Assembly (NCBI GenBank): GCA_021229015.1
Contig: CM037780.1
Span: forward strand, 69,595,468 to 69,659,467
Source: Solen grandis
Lineage: Eukaryota; Mollusca; Bivalvia; Adapedonta; Solenidae
Direction of reading: 5' to 3'
DNA: 64,000 nt
A model generated the notes under the pieces. That model was given only the letters and a program-made list of their open reading frames with translations. It did no database searches and was not told where the DNA came from. The position numbers and the translations under genes were made by a program. Of this stretch, positions 20,701 through 32,744 are shown piece after piece; position 1 is the first letter of the stretch; the number at the start of each line of letters is the position of its first letter.

Positions 20701-23077
20701 ATTTTTTTAACAGATTATAAATGTTCAAGTGTATCCCTTTAAGCCCTGATATGCACTATGTACATGTATTGACTAGTCTCCTGTACAGTAGGTTACCCCC
20801 CAATACTCCTGCGATCACCAGAAAGTGAACCTTTCTGTGAAGGCCTGCAGCTTGACATCGAAAATTATCCATTGTTGTTGATAGATAGACTGTACCTAAC
20901 AGATCTGTCCTTGTTATATTTCTAGAGGCTGGATTAATGCTTTGACAGTTATCGGCAAGAACGCAGGTGCAGGAGCTGTCATGCTGTTTGTTGCCCTTTT
21001 TTTCTCCATTTCCGCCACAATCAATATGATAATGCTTGTGAAGGTAGGCAGATTATTGGAGAAGATGGTCTGAAAATGAGTGTTCAGGTGGTAAAATATC
21101 CTAGGCAGAAATTATATTATCCCAGTTATAATTTGGCGAATTTATGATATTCGGTTATCATTTAAGGCAGTATGTATAAAGAGGAAGCATGCAGGCATAT
21201 CTAGAGACCAAACAATACAGCCATTTCAGTGTAAATGTAAGAGTGTGATTATTTGGATTAGGTCTTACTGTATTAAGAACTAATGTGCTGTCTTTTAAAA
21301 CATGATCAACTTGAGAGCCACTTACAGTCTGGTTTGGTTATTTATTGGTTTCTTTTATTATATATTATTTATTTATCTGAAAGAAAACCTAGATGACAGA
21401 TCCATTGTAAATCAATCCATTATCCTTTTTTGTAATTCTTGAATTAAAAGTAATGATAATGTAAAGCATTCAAATGGGGCTTTCAGAAGAGAGTGTTTTT
21501 AAAATGGTCTGAATGATGTGTTGTAACAAAAAGCAGTTAATTCATAAGGGAACAGTCTTCACAGCTGATAACATTGTGAAAATTGGTAGTCTGTAATGTT
21601 AACCAGTTGCCAGTCAGGAGCATGGGTCCATGTCATGCATGTGTTTTATTGGCGGGTCTGGCATAACATGTTACAAGCTAGAATCCAAGCCAGTTGTATG
21701 AGGAAGCATGGTCAACCTGGGGGGGTTACTTTAGAAGGACTGTAAAATCAAAACCAATGTAATTACAACTACCCCTTGTATCTAGCATTCCATCTGTTTT
21801 CCTTGAGGTCTCATGTATGGTTCTTATTGAAACCTTGTATACATGTACATGTTATTTGTTTTATTAAGTGCATATCCATTGTATTGTCCAATGTTTTAGT
21901 GAACATTTTGGTGTGAACTGATATTTTATTAAGCATAATATTATAATCGTTTAAGTTCTAAGGCATTACAACCAAAATTTTAGTTCCATAATTATGTAAA
22001 TTTGATTAAATTTCGATTTAAAGGAAGTCTTCATCATGATATATATTTTTAAATGTAAATAAGTAATAAATTATACAAAACATAATATTTTTAATTTGAA
22101 AAGTGCCAGGTTTCGTGATCTTCAAACAAAACAAGAGAAATGAAAGAAGAAGGTTATTTTTTTCACAATTTATTTCAGTTTTTTGAGATCTAAACCATAA
22201 TTGATAGGTGATTAAATTATTCAAAGATTTGACCAAACTCACACTATAAATTAATAAAACAACATTATAGTGTTGACAGTTGTGTATTACCCTCTATCAG
22301 TCATCATTAGAGATTCAATGATCATCAATTATACTCGATGATTGATTACTGTCTAAGTTGGCGATCATCGATTGTGTTCTTCATAATCAATTCCTCTAAT
22401 TTCTCTTCTTGTCGGTAAATTAAGAGTGTGTGTACCAAGAAATAAAAGGAAAAAAAGAAACCATATTAACACTAAATCTATTCCATTTCTAAACTCTATT
22501 TCTGAATTCTTTTTGTAAGTTTTTCCTCATATTTCTCCTCATATTTTTCAATCTTGCATAAATAGCCTGCTAGTTCTTGTCTCTTGTAATAAAATATCTT
22601 TGATAGTATCTTAGTCTATTAAATTAAGATATTTTTTTGCTTTTAAAGTCACATTCTACATATAAGTGATGGTTAATAAACAAATCAATTACATAATCCA
22701 TGATTGATTAAAATGTCTTGTCCAATTTTTTACGATCATCAATTATGACTTTTAGCTGATTTTGAAACTCTAGTCATCATAAAAATTTATCCAAGAAACT
22801 GGCACTTTTAATGATTAACAACTTGCCTGTTCTGTATTGATTATGATTGGTTGGATAGACACGCCCCAAATGACCACACCCCCTTTTCTCCCTACAGGTA
22901 CACAGAATATACAGAAGCACTGGCGCCAGTTTTGCCAAGGCTCAGCAGGAGTTTGCTACTGGTGTGATGAAAAATGAGGCAGTGCAGTCGGGTGTGGCCA
23001 ATGCAGCTTCTTCAGCAGCCCAGGGGGCGGTGCGCGGTGCCGCCTCACAATACGGAACAGGTGATAACAAGTACTAG
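14607..23077 (+). CDS. SCAMP: SCAMP (secretory carrier membrane protein), 3' part with four alternative TM4 exons
   Basis: SCAMPs are four-pass membrane proteins of the trans-Golgi, endosomes and secretory vesicles that act in vesicle recycling and fusion. Here the last exon (22898-23077) encodes [20 protein letters not shown] then [10 protein letters not shown], the conserved cytosolic tail of SCAMP1-type proteins. Upstream are four exons at 14607, 16521, 17878 and 20926. Each is exactly 118 nt, starts with the third base of a split codon, encodes 39 residues and ends in a lysine codon at phase 0. Each encodes one version of the fourth membrane segment and can join the constant last exon in frame. 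Since 118 is not a multiple of three, including two in one mRNA breaks the frame. Exons for TM1-3 and the NPF-rich N-terminus are not visible; they probably lie left of the gap at 13901. Confidence 0.85.
14725..16520. other. Intron between SCAMP exons A and B
   Basis: No further 118-nt TM4-like exon seen. Contains a partial dispersed repeat (about 16020-16140, ttggcaaacagagcaggccc) and AT-rich tracts. Confidence 0.55.
16521..16638 (+). CDS. SCAMP: SCAMP alternative TM4 exon B
   Basis: Acceptor tttccttgtag, donor AAG|gtaggc. Encodes [20 protein letters not shown] then [19 protein letters not shown]. Hydrophobic segment flanked by a lysine, as in SCAMP1 TM4. Confidence 0.83.
17200..17400 (+). 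repeat. Dispersed repeat with 'atcatgccac' core
   Basis: Reverse-oriented copy of the family at 5520-5780: ggcccagtgtcaggataatg, tggtatcatgccacatgtct, actgcagtatggcagcac. Confidence 0.55.
17878..17995 (+). CDS. SCAMP: SCAMP alternative TM4 exon C
   Basis: Acceptor tcttcttgtag, donor AAG|gtatgc. Encodes [20 protein letters not shown] then [19 protein letters not shown]. Confidence 0.83.
18450..19099 (-). mobile_element. HINE-like element, family A (minus strand)
   Basis: On the minus strand it begins caagtgggccatagaggccc then gtcgctcacctgag and ends near agctcaccatgagcaatta. Inside are about two diverged monomers of the 320-bp type, with ttgccatggcaacag on the plus strand. The microsatellite is degenerate. 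It sits between SCAMP exons C and D. Confidence 0.65.
19100..20925. other. Intron before SCAMP exon D
   Basis: AT-rich intron sequence with a C-run near 20208-20219. No extra TM4-like exon or RNA gene recognised. Confidence 0.5.
20926..21043 (+). CDS. SCAMP: SCAMP alternative TM4 exon D
   Basis: Acceptor tatatttctag, donor AAG|gtaggc. Encodes [20 protein letters not shown] then [19 protein letters not shown]. Confidence 0.83.
22308..22772. mobile_element. hAT-type MITE with 8-bp target duplication
   Basis: Terminal inverted repeats tagagattcaatg / (inverse) tagagtttcaaaa flanked by an identical 8-bp direct repeat gtcatcat at 22300-22307 and 22773-22780. Length 465 bp with no coding frame. 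An 8-bp duplication and these short ends are typical of hAT elements. It lies in the last SCAMP intron. Confidence 0.75.
22898..23077 (+). CDS. SCAMP: SCAMP constant last exon
   Basis: Acceptor ttctccctacag. Encodes 59 residues: [20 protein letters not shown], then [20 protein letters not shown], then [19 protein letters not shown] and a TAG at 23075-23077. The [15 protein letters not shown] block is a SCAMP signature; the alanine-rich tail matches SCAMP1. Confidence 0.9.
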   Translation, partial: VHRIYRSTGASFAKAQQEFATGVMKNEAVQSGVANAASSAAQGAVRGAASQYGTGDNKY

Positions 23078-25875
23078 GCAGCCATTGGAGCCTGCGTACA
23101 TACAGCATGGGAGAGTAGTGTTGTAAAGGGGGATAATCCAGCTCATTTGTAAGGGAGGTTGGAAAGTGATGTGGAGGAATCATGCCAAAGGTGTTGATAA
23201 CTGGATTATTTATTTTGAGTGTGATGTGTGTTGGGTTAGTATAGTGATCTTACAATGTCCGCTTCCTGAAGTCAGTGTAGAGCTCATAATACTGTACATC
23301 TACCCGAGGGACGAGTGTGAAACAGTTCTATCTAGTCATTGGCTTCATGTAGGATACCACTCTTTGGCATTTATCCCTCACTAAATTAATATTTTGTTAA
23401 TAATGAACATGGCTCCAAATGCAGCTAGAATAACTAGACTCGGTTGCATGAAAGTTCCACACGAGTAGCACAGTGTCTTTGACAAGGTTTAATGTTGTGT
23501 TTTTTTTTGTTTTGTTTTTTATTCATACATGATCAAGGTATAATTGTATAAAAAAAAAAAGATGAGAAAATAAGATTGTATTATAGAAACAGGTTGCTAT
23601 CTGGCAACACACATATGTGTAAAGTGAAGCTTTGAACTCAGTATTTGCCAGAATTTAAATGAACCACTGGTGAGAGACCACTTTGAGTCACAATCCAGTG
23701 ACCTTAGTCCCCTCTAGCAGAGGATGCCTGTAAATCCAGTTTGTACTGTAAATACCTGCATGTATGCATGTATCCACCTTCTTTGTATAACCCTGTAATG
23801 CCAGTCATTTATGTGATTTCAATTCAGCTGTATATTCCCTATAATTCTTGAAAGTTCGATAAACTGTGTTTATATGGGTCAGGATCTAATGAAAACTTGC
23901 TTCAAATTCAATGTAAATCTTTGTGTAGCGTCAGTCTGATACAGTTATGATCTGGATACAATGATAACAATTTCTGATAAGAAAACTTGAGAGGGAAGAT
24001 GTATATTATTGATGGCTTAATCATCAACCATGATGGTATCAGGTGACAATCCACAGAAATATATATATATTGCACAAAAGATAAAAAAATAAAATTATAT
24101 TTTTTGTGCCATGGGAATGACTCCTCCCTGGAGTTTTATGCTTAGGTATTGCTTTATAATGCTGCCCTGATGTTCCTCTTCAATAGTCTATACTAGTTGG
24201 CTTTCTACCAGAGGCTATGCTTACAAATGTAGTTATGCTGAGTGTAATAGCCTTCAAAATAAGTTGTCAGGGTGCTTTATAATCAGTTTTATAGTGTTTT
24301 TCCAGAGAAACATCTCTCTGACTCTCCGTGTACATTGTTTTAACATCAAGATACATATGTTCTAAAAATACATGTTTACGCACATGATGCTGATCTTCTT
24401 TGTCTATTCCGTGCATGTTTTTCTCCTTATCCTCAACTCAAAAGGGCTTAGTGGTTTGCAAGCATGTGTAGTGCTGATGTTTTAAGTATCTCTTTACATG
24501 GTGACAGGGGACCAAAGTTGGAGTGGTTATCACATAACCATTGTAGACAGTGCAGAGAAATTCAGTTTCATTTAACAAGTAGAATTAAAATTTCATATTG
24601 ATAGTTACTGAAATTCTTTGTTTTTTTGTTTTTGTCTTCTTTTTTTCTCAAGTCATAGAACTTGTACAATTTCTGTCCTGCTTTTTAGTCTGAAGCAACA
24701 ATAAGTAATGGAGGGAAGCTGGGTATCCCATAGGAATCCCCCACCCCCCAGTGCTGCAAAAGTGACAAGTGCTGGATCAGTGTCAAACCTTGACCATACT
24801 GGGTATGAAGAAAGGCAGAAATTTGTACAGTTTAGCCATGGTGTGTCAGTGATGGGTAACTTTCGAAGTGAAGTGTAACATACTAACAAACCATCCTTAG
24901 CATGCTAATTGAGAGTTAAGTTTAAGGTTTAAGTTGTTTTAGGGGAAAAATACTATATATGTGTAAAACAACATATTATAGGATCTTAAATTGTGTCAAA
25001 TTTGCTCCAGTTTTAGTTTTGTAATGGCAGAAATGTGTCTGTGATTGTGTCCAAATACAGCATGATTGTGTATATTTATGTCCGCAAGGTTCAGCTTTTT
25101 TGTCGGCAAGACCGAATTGACACCATTTGTACAGAGTTGAATGTGTGTATGTAAGTGAAGCTTCATCACAAATCTGTTGCTTTTTCATTGCTTCAATGTG
25201 TAACTTATTTATATTACACGAGGATATATGTGGAACATGTTGGTATGTTTGTTGTATAAAAACTTCTGAAAAGTGCTTAAAGCAGAACTTTGTGGAAGTC
25301 CTTTTATGAATGGGGGTTTGGCGGGGGCACACTTGGCATGGTCACATTTCATGCAGTTAAATCCAGTTTTACAAATTGTAACAAATGCTTTGGTTCTGAG
25401 GTAGGTTCTATACAGAATCAGTGAGGTAGAGTTAGTATAAAGGGTTTATCTTCCGTGTCAATATAAAGTTTATCAATATAAAAGGTTTATCATTAGAGAT
25501 CATTAGAGTTAATGAATGGTTATAAAGGGTTTATCATTTAGTGTTCACAAGTGAGTATGGTTGGTTTATCTTGTCTCTGTAGATGTCGTTTAACCCAGGT
25601 ATAGGTGCCATAGTAGGAAAAAGTAAATCAAGACTTGCATGGCATACACATTGAGGTAAATGGTGATGGTCTGATTGGCAAATGGTAAGCATGGAAATAA
25701 GTAGGGGATGGTTGGTGTGAGGGTGTGTGGATAGTGTATGGCTGATGCTGGTAGGGGTTAGCTGAGTGATCGACCTTCCAAGTCTGGTGTAGTGCTGCTT
25801 TACAGACAAGCTAATGGCAATAGTTGTGGTGCAAACTTTGACTTGTTCCCCCTGATATAGGGGTAAATTCTTACT
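23078..25875 (+). other. SCAMP 3' untranslated region and downstream sequence
   Basis: AT-rich sequence without recognisable exons. Candidate polyadenylation hexamers include aataaa near 24089. The end of the transcript cannot be fixed from sequence. Confidence 0.45.
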
Positions 25876-26667
25876 CAGGGGTGGCGAAATCTCATTTCAT
25901 TTTACTTGTCCATGGACAACCAAAATTAAAAGTTCACTTGTCTGTAGCAAAACACTACTTGTCAGTACTTTTTGGAAAACTATTGGTAGATAAAATATGG
26001 AAATAATTGAAATTTTCTTACCCTTAAAATAAATTAATTTAGGCATGTAAAAAACCATTATGATAACTGCCATAACACTGAAACTTGGAACATCTTTTAC
26101 TGACTGATTTAACAATGAAACTGTTTTAACACTGCATAATTGTCTTATGTTTCTGTTATTGCCATCAAATTCGACATTTCGCCGAGCCCTTGTCGTTGAC
26201 TCTAAGCCTGGGAAGTCTTAAAGCATAATTCTTGAAATGACCTTTTACACTTAGTTTTATCGTATTTTTATCCGTCTTTTTTTTTTTTTTTATTGGTAGT
26301 TTATTCGGGATATCCTTCCCCTTTTCTTGTTTTGGACAATATATTAATGAGGTATCGATCCATTTGACAAGGAACTTACCGAATGTAGACTGTGCGTGAA
26401 AGCACTGACTTTGATCTTTTATTTTCATCTCTTAACATTTTAGAAACGAAGCCAGTCAAAACGGGACGGTTTAATATGCGGATCGTCTTGTAAAATGCCA
26501 AAAAATAAATTTATTTGACAACGCACTTTAACTTCAGGTTTACAGTTGTAATGCTGCAGTTTAAATTTTTGTACGTTTCAGATTTTTGGTTGTTCATGGA
26601 CAAGTCAGTAGTGAAAATTTACTTGCCCGCAAATGTGTGACTCAGAGAATGGATTTCGCCATCCCTG
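25876..26667. mobile_element. hAT-like degenerate element with terminal inverted repeats
   Basis: Left end caggggtggcgaaatctcat, right end the inverse of cagggatggcgaaatccatt; just inside, acttgtccatggacaaccaa is matched by its inverse complement (ttggttgttcatggacaagt). Flanked by a ttact direct repeat (25871-25875, 26668-26672). The CAGGG-type ends suggest hAT, although only 5 bp of duplication are visible. No intact transposase. Confidence 0.6.
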
Positions 26668-29568
26668 TTACTGTAAACTGGGGAAAATATTGTTTATAAA
26701 TTTCATGTAGAAATAATATTTGAATTAGTATAAAGGTAAATTGCCCCTCATTATGACTCCATTACATATGTATTCTATTGCAGAATTAATTCAAACTTAA
26801 AAAATCTTGAACATTTTGGTTGTCCTCTCAAGCACCCCATATATAAAAGCTTGACTAGAGCAACATTCATTGAAATAGAAAGGTCCATTATACTTGTTGG
26901 TATTCCCTAGTTAAGTAGTGAAGTCAATTGGTATAGATGGCAATTCGATTTGTACTTGTATCAGTCTTCAGACTGTGTTTATGTGTTAAGTGTACATTGT
27001 GAAACTCATGAACAAAATCATCAAGTCATAATGAATGTATTGTCATGTTCATCATAATGCGTGTCAACTGGTTTTATGGAGACTATTGCTAATAATGAGA
27101 TTTTCACCTGTTGCATATTTTTTGTTCATTCCATGGGTTATTTTGTTTAATTTGTGAAAAATAACTGTTTTTCACACATGATTGTGAAATTGATGTTTAT
27201 TGCAAATTAGATCATGTTGCGTTTATATATATTATTTCTGTTTTGTTTAGAGTTGATTTTGGCCATCTGCACAGATTTACTCAAAGTGTTGCTGATATCT
27301 TGCACAGCAACTTGTTTTTGCGTTCACAAATGTCAAATGTCTGCCTCATTGTTATTTTTAAAGAAAGTGTGTTTGTGTTTTTGTCTGAGCCTGATATTCA
27401 CAATATACTGGTCGAACCAAGGGACTGTTGAGAGGGATCAGTTGTAAGAACCTGCTTCCAGCTTTACATAGAAACACTCAAGTTTTTGCTAATAGAAAAA
27501 AAAAAGATTCCAAAGATTTGAAGATAAAATCTCTGGTGTATAATGCAATGTATTACCCGACACAAAATCTTTTTATTAGTGTTTCAGCTCACAACATTTT
27601 TCTCCACTCTTGGTTTTGAATATGCATTTGTATGATATTATGTTTATTTAAAAGTTCAGTTTAGTTCACACTTCTGTGTGTATGAATATTTTTTATTCTA
27701 GAAATTTGAAAAGACAAGCTTATTTAATTAGCAGTTTCAGGTTGTGGTCTCTACACCTATTTAAGAGTTACAAGAAAATGGTCTTCACTTTTAGTAGTAA
27801 ACTTGCTGCCATTTCATTTTGATTTTTACCAATATTAATCTGTACTCTCTCATAATCTATCCTTTGATCTTTACATGTTGACTACTAGTAGGCTAATGTT
27901 AGTGTAGATACAGTTGAAATTGTGTCAATATTTGTAATAGTTCATATATATTTACTAGTATAGAGGGAAATAAATAATGGACAAACATGGGTAGTCAGTG
28001 AATTGTGAGAATAAATGTAAATCTTAATTTGATTTATGCTAATTGACATTATAATTTGAAAGTCATAATCACCTATATATGGTAAGCAAATCTTAAAATC
28101 ACACACTGAAGTTCCGATGCCTTTACCGCACGATAGATGTCACAACTATAATTATGTATTATGTTTCTTTTTAGAAGTATATAGGATGATTGTTTTATTA
28201 AATCATCTTCAAATCTTATAAGACATATTGATAAGCCTTCACTTTTGCACTGGTCGTGTCATCTGTCATTTGGTTGAAATTTAATTATTTACAAAAAGAA
28301 AAGAAAAGAAAAATATGATTGCATTACATTTTGAAAGTCAATTTTATAAAACTTAAGCATTGTTGTTTGGAAACATTTAGAATAGATGCTTATGATTGAA
28401 CAAACTTTTCTGAGGACACATTTCATGATAACACTACAGTGTAGTGTCAAAAACATTTTATGTCCTTTTGTAGGCCAGCTTGCAACACACAGCTACACTA
28501 TTTTATCAGCTGAAAAGGCTGAATACACAATTGTTAGAAAAAAATGAGGTAGCAACTATATGACAGATGTTTCAGTTTAAAATTACCTCTACTAGGTATT
28601 GTTGGGTAAAATCACATATATACACTCGATAACCCTCAGTCAGATGCCCATATCTTAAGGTGCGTTCTGACAGCTTACTAGGGGAAGGTGGTATATAGAA
28701 ATAATCTTGTTATAATGATAAAAAAACTATAATAAATTTATTTCATGATGTAAATGTTTTTATTTGTCTTTTTTTCTTGTTATTGTAATATTTGAAAAAA
28801 TAAAAATGCTATTATAAATATTCGTGAAAACATAAAATGTGTTATTTCTTTCATTTTAACCCTTTGATGAAGATATGAAAATGTCTTTACATGAATTTGC
28901 AGAAAGGAAGGTTGAAAGTTTGTGATAAAGTCTGTATATGCTTTTCTGTTGTTCTGTGGTAGTGTACATTTACTATCTATTCAAAGGTATGGAGTTTGAT
29001 TCCTGCTTTATGACATTCCCAGGCATAAAGTGTGGTACAAGTTCAACCCTAGAACCAGAGAGGGATGAATGAGTTTGTAAGAAATTGTTTCCCATCAGTC
29101 CCAAAAGAACTTTGAACAGAAGGCCCTGCCCTATTCATGGACATGAGGGGAAGTAACCAACTCATTTGAAAATTGCAGAATTATTTAAAATCAGGCTTTT
29201 CTTTTACTGATTCTATAGACAGATGAATGGTTATCATCAGTATCAGTTTTGAATGAATATGGCATGGCTCTTCAATAACCAAGACTTTACTCCAAAGTGG
29301 TTATATGATCAAGCTGCTCTTGAATGATTAGAAGAGAATACAAAATAATGTACATTTCAATTCTGAAGAATTTTACTTTTAAAGTCAGAACTGCTTAATG
29401 GCCCCGGCACTGAGTTTTGAAAATGACAGGTGAATGACTTGCCATGAGTCGATGTAAAAAAAAAAGAAAAAAAAAGCGTAAGTCTTGCAGGTCAAAACAA
29501 ATGTATCTAGAAGTATCCACAGATGCCCCCACATTATGTCATTTCACAACTAAAACTTGATGAATACG
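26668..29568. other. AT-rich intergenic region
   Basis: No exon, RNA gene or organised repeat recognised in about 2.9 kb. An aataaa near 28800 could be a distal polyadenylation signal for SCAMP, but this is a guess. Confidence 0.4.
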
Positions 29569-29626
29569 AGGGCGAGTCAATAAATAACCAACCTGACCTA
29601 TTTCGGGTTGAGATCTACCTCTTCTT

Positions 29627-30546
29627 TTTAGTCCCCTACCGGTGTTCACACCGGAGGGGACTATAGGTTTGCCCTCCGTCTGTCCGTCCGTCTGTCCGTC
29701 CGTCCGTCTGTCCGTCCGTCTGTCCGCTCAAATCTGGATCCCGCGATAACTTAATAACTAAGCAAGCTAACTTGATGAAACTTGGTATATGACTAGATGG
29801 CAATGTGTAGATTATGCACGTCATTTTATTTTTGTTCTTCGACTAAAATTGTGGTTGCTATGGTAACGGAAATAGTGAAAATATGGCAAAAATGGGATCC
29901 CGCGATAACTAAGCAAGCTAACTTGATGAAACTTGCTATATGACTAGATGGCAATGTGTAGATTATGCACATCATTTTAATTTTGTTCTTCGACTTAAAT
30001 TGTTGTTGCTATGGTAACGGAAATAGTGAAAATATGGCAAAAAATGGGATCCCGCGATAACTAAGCAAGCTAACTTGATGAAACTTGCTATATGACTAGA
30101 TGGCAATGTGTAGATTATGCACGTCATTTTATTTTTGTTCTTCGACTAAAATTGTGGTTGCTATGGTAACGGAAATAGTGAAAATATGGCAAAAATGGGA
30201 TCCCGCGATAACTAAGCAAGCTAACTTGATGAAACTTGGTATATGACTAGATGGCAATGTGTAGATTATGCATGTCATTTTATTTTTGTTCTTCAACTAA
30301 AATTGTGGTTGCTATGGTAACAGAAATAGTGAAAATATGGCAAAAATGGGATCCCGCGATAACTAAGCAAGCAAACTTGATGAAACTTGGTATATGACTA
30401 GATGGCAATGTGTAGATTATGCACGTCATTTTATTTTTGTTCTTCGACTAAAATTGTGGTTGTTATGGTAATGGAAATAGTGAAAATATGGCCAAAAATG
30501 GGATTGATTACCATATTGAGTCAAGGTGGAGCCGGTAGGGGACTTT
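29627..30546 (-). mobile_element. HINE-like element, family C, ~149-bp monomers
   Basis: Read on the minus strand it starts agtcccctaccggctccacc and ends with a hairpin agtcccctccggtgtgaaca ccggtaggggact, whose last arm is the inverse complement of the 5' end. The inside is five monomers of about 149 bp (gggatcccgcgataactaag core) and an ACGG/ACAG microsatellite (plus strand 29678-29725). It is inserted at the 3' end of the mariner ORF. Confidence 0.75.
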
Positions 30547-31636
30547 ATGTGTTGCATACAACACCAGTTACTTGTTCAATATAATTTCCCTCCAGGGCTA
30601 TGCACTTGGACCAACGGTGTTCAAGTGCCATCAGCCCAGAAGTGAAGAGGTCAGGGTCCTTTCCATGGAACCACTCCTCAACTGCCGCCAAAACTTCTTC
30701 GTCAGACCGGAAATGACATTCACGTATATCCTTTTCCAAATTTGGAAAAAGGAAGAAGTCGCTAGGAGCCAGGTCTGGTGAGTAGGCAGGGTCTGGTATT
30801 AATTCGTACCCATTTTGCTCCACAGCATCCATTGCAACTTTACAAGTGTGGACTCTTGCATTGTCCTGTTGCAGCAAAACACCTTTGGAGAGTTTACCAC
30901 GGTGTTTCTCGCGGATGGCGTTCCTCAGCTGGTCTAGCGAGTTTGCATAGCATGCTCCGGTTATTGTACTTCTCTTGGGTAAAATGTCCAACAAAATAAC
31001 GCCCTTTGTGTCCCAAAATACTGTGGCCATCACTTTGCCAGCAGATGGTTGAGTCTTGAACTTCTTTGGCCTTGGGGATCCAGGCGGCTCTGGGCTTTAT
31101 TTTCTGGTTCATAATAATGCACCCAAGTCTCATCCACAGTAACTAGATGCAAAAGGAATTCATCCTTTGACCTCAAACGCTTCAACAATGCACTGCATAC
31201 TGATGCCCTTGTTGCCATTTGCTCATTGCTAAGGGATTTTGGGACCCAACGGCCTGTAAGTTTGTGCATCCCTAAATGATCATACAAGATTGTTGAAATG
31301 GTACCATGTGATATGCCTAATGCCTGTGCTATTTCTTCAACCTAACTTCACCTATCTGAGTATACCAGATCTCTGACTTTATTACACATTTCTTCGTCGG
31401 TGACATCAACTAGGCATCCAGACCTGGCTTCATCTTCTAGATGTTCTACCCCGTTTAAACTCCCCAACCCAGACTTTAACTTGAGAATAAGATGGTGCAG
31501 AAGACCCATACACATCAACTAACTCAGCATGTATGTCCTTACCAGTTTTACCTTTTAAATGCAAGTACCAAATTACAGCACGGTACTCCACTTTTGATGA
31601 AAAGCTTGCTTTTACATCACTAGCCATGTTTGACAT
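30545..31636 (-). pseudogene. mariner transposase (DD34D), inactivated
   Basis: Begins MSNMASDVKASFSSKVEYRA with the N-terminal helix-turn-helix DNA-binding part. The frame shifts near 31452; two stops follow at 31350-31348 and 31344-31342; a second shift is near 31100. The catalytic parts are readable: VDETWVHYYEPENKAQS (first Asp), LLQQDNARVHT (second Asp) and YSPDLAPSDFFLFPNL (third Asp, 34 residues after the second). The reading ends VTGVVCNT with the TAA at 30547-30545, at the junction with the nested element. The enzyme would cut and paste its own element at TA sites; this copy cannot be functional. Confidence 0.88.
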
Positions 31637-31780
31637 TCAGTATCTGACAAACAAATGAACATATACATGTGTAGTTTTGTACACGGGTATAGTACATGTG
31701 TTGAAACAATGCGTGAAAATCGTGGATGATTCGGTTGATCGGAGATGTCATAGGCTGGTTATTTATTGACTCGCCCTCAT

Positions 31781-32744
31781 AGCAAAATGAAACCCAAGCC
31801 CAAGATGCACAACTACCCATACTGGTGAACATTCTTATAACTCGTATACTTTTTGGGGATTTGCTGGACTCGAGATTTCGTGATTGACAGACAATGGCAT
31901 GTTGATGTGGGGATGAGAGTACAGTCGAAACCTGTATCAGCAGTCACCCCTGAAAAACAGCCGACCTGTGTACAAAGGCCAGGGACTGGAGTCTCGACCC
32001 AGCATTGAATTTTTAGAGAATCTTATCTCTGAGTTACTACCACCTCCAGATAAAGGCCAGTTTTTAATTTCCCTTGAGTGGCCTTTGTTCACAGGTTTTA
32101 CTTTACTAACGGTACAGACCTGGACATCACATTTTAAACAGATCAGTGATCACACCATAATGGATCTATTAACCCTTTACTTCACAAACATTCCTTTAGA
32201 AGCATTGGCAAACAGTTGTTTGTGCATACACTGTGTCGTAGGTCAGATTACACACAATTTGCATTTCAAAGAAACATGATTTCAGTAATATTTTTCATGT
32301 CATTAATTTGTGTATGAATATTTATGAGGAAAATAGATAAAATGAATTTGGTTCTCAGTCTGGGAAGACTAAAGAAAAGGGATACTAAAAGAAAACAAAA
32401 TCTTGACCTTCTCGACCTCCTGTTACTATTTATTCATAAAGTCATTAACAATACAAACAATTTCTTCATATTTTGCTGCATCTTGTTCCCATGTTCTCAA
32501 AAAGTACAATCTTAGGTTGATCAAACACAAATTCCTATTGAAAGTAATGGACTATAGTTTGATAAGAAAATCAAAAACACCATTTTAATTTTGAAAACAC
32601 AGGGGCCTGGTTATGCTGTATGTTAATTCAGCACCAGCTATCTATTTTTTCTTTAATGTTTTTGCTCTGACAAGTTTTTGAATAAAACACAACTGTTAAC
32701 AATTATATTTACCAAAATGGGGGAAAAAAAACAACAACAAAAAA
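31781..32744. other. Intergenic region
   Basis: No exon recognised. Contains an imperfect inverted repeat around 31925-32105 (cgaaacctgtatcagcagtc / ggcctttgttcacaggtttt) that may be an old MITE, and a stretch near 32170-32330 resembling other dispersed repeats. Confidence 0.4.

Larger units (their letters stand above)
29570..31780 (-). mobile_element. mariner-family DNA transposon, inactive, with a nested element
   Basis: Terminal inverted repeats (left cgagggcgagtcaataaata; right the inverse of tgagggcgagtcaataaata) flanked by TA, as for Tc1/mariner insertion. The minus strand encodes a DD34D mariner transposase, broken by frameshifts and stops (see 30545-31636). A family C tandem-repeat element occupies 29627-30546, separating the ORF from the 29570 end. 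Confidence 0.88.
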
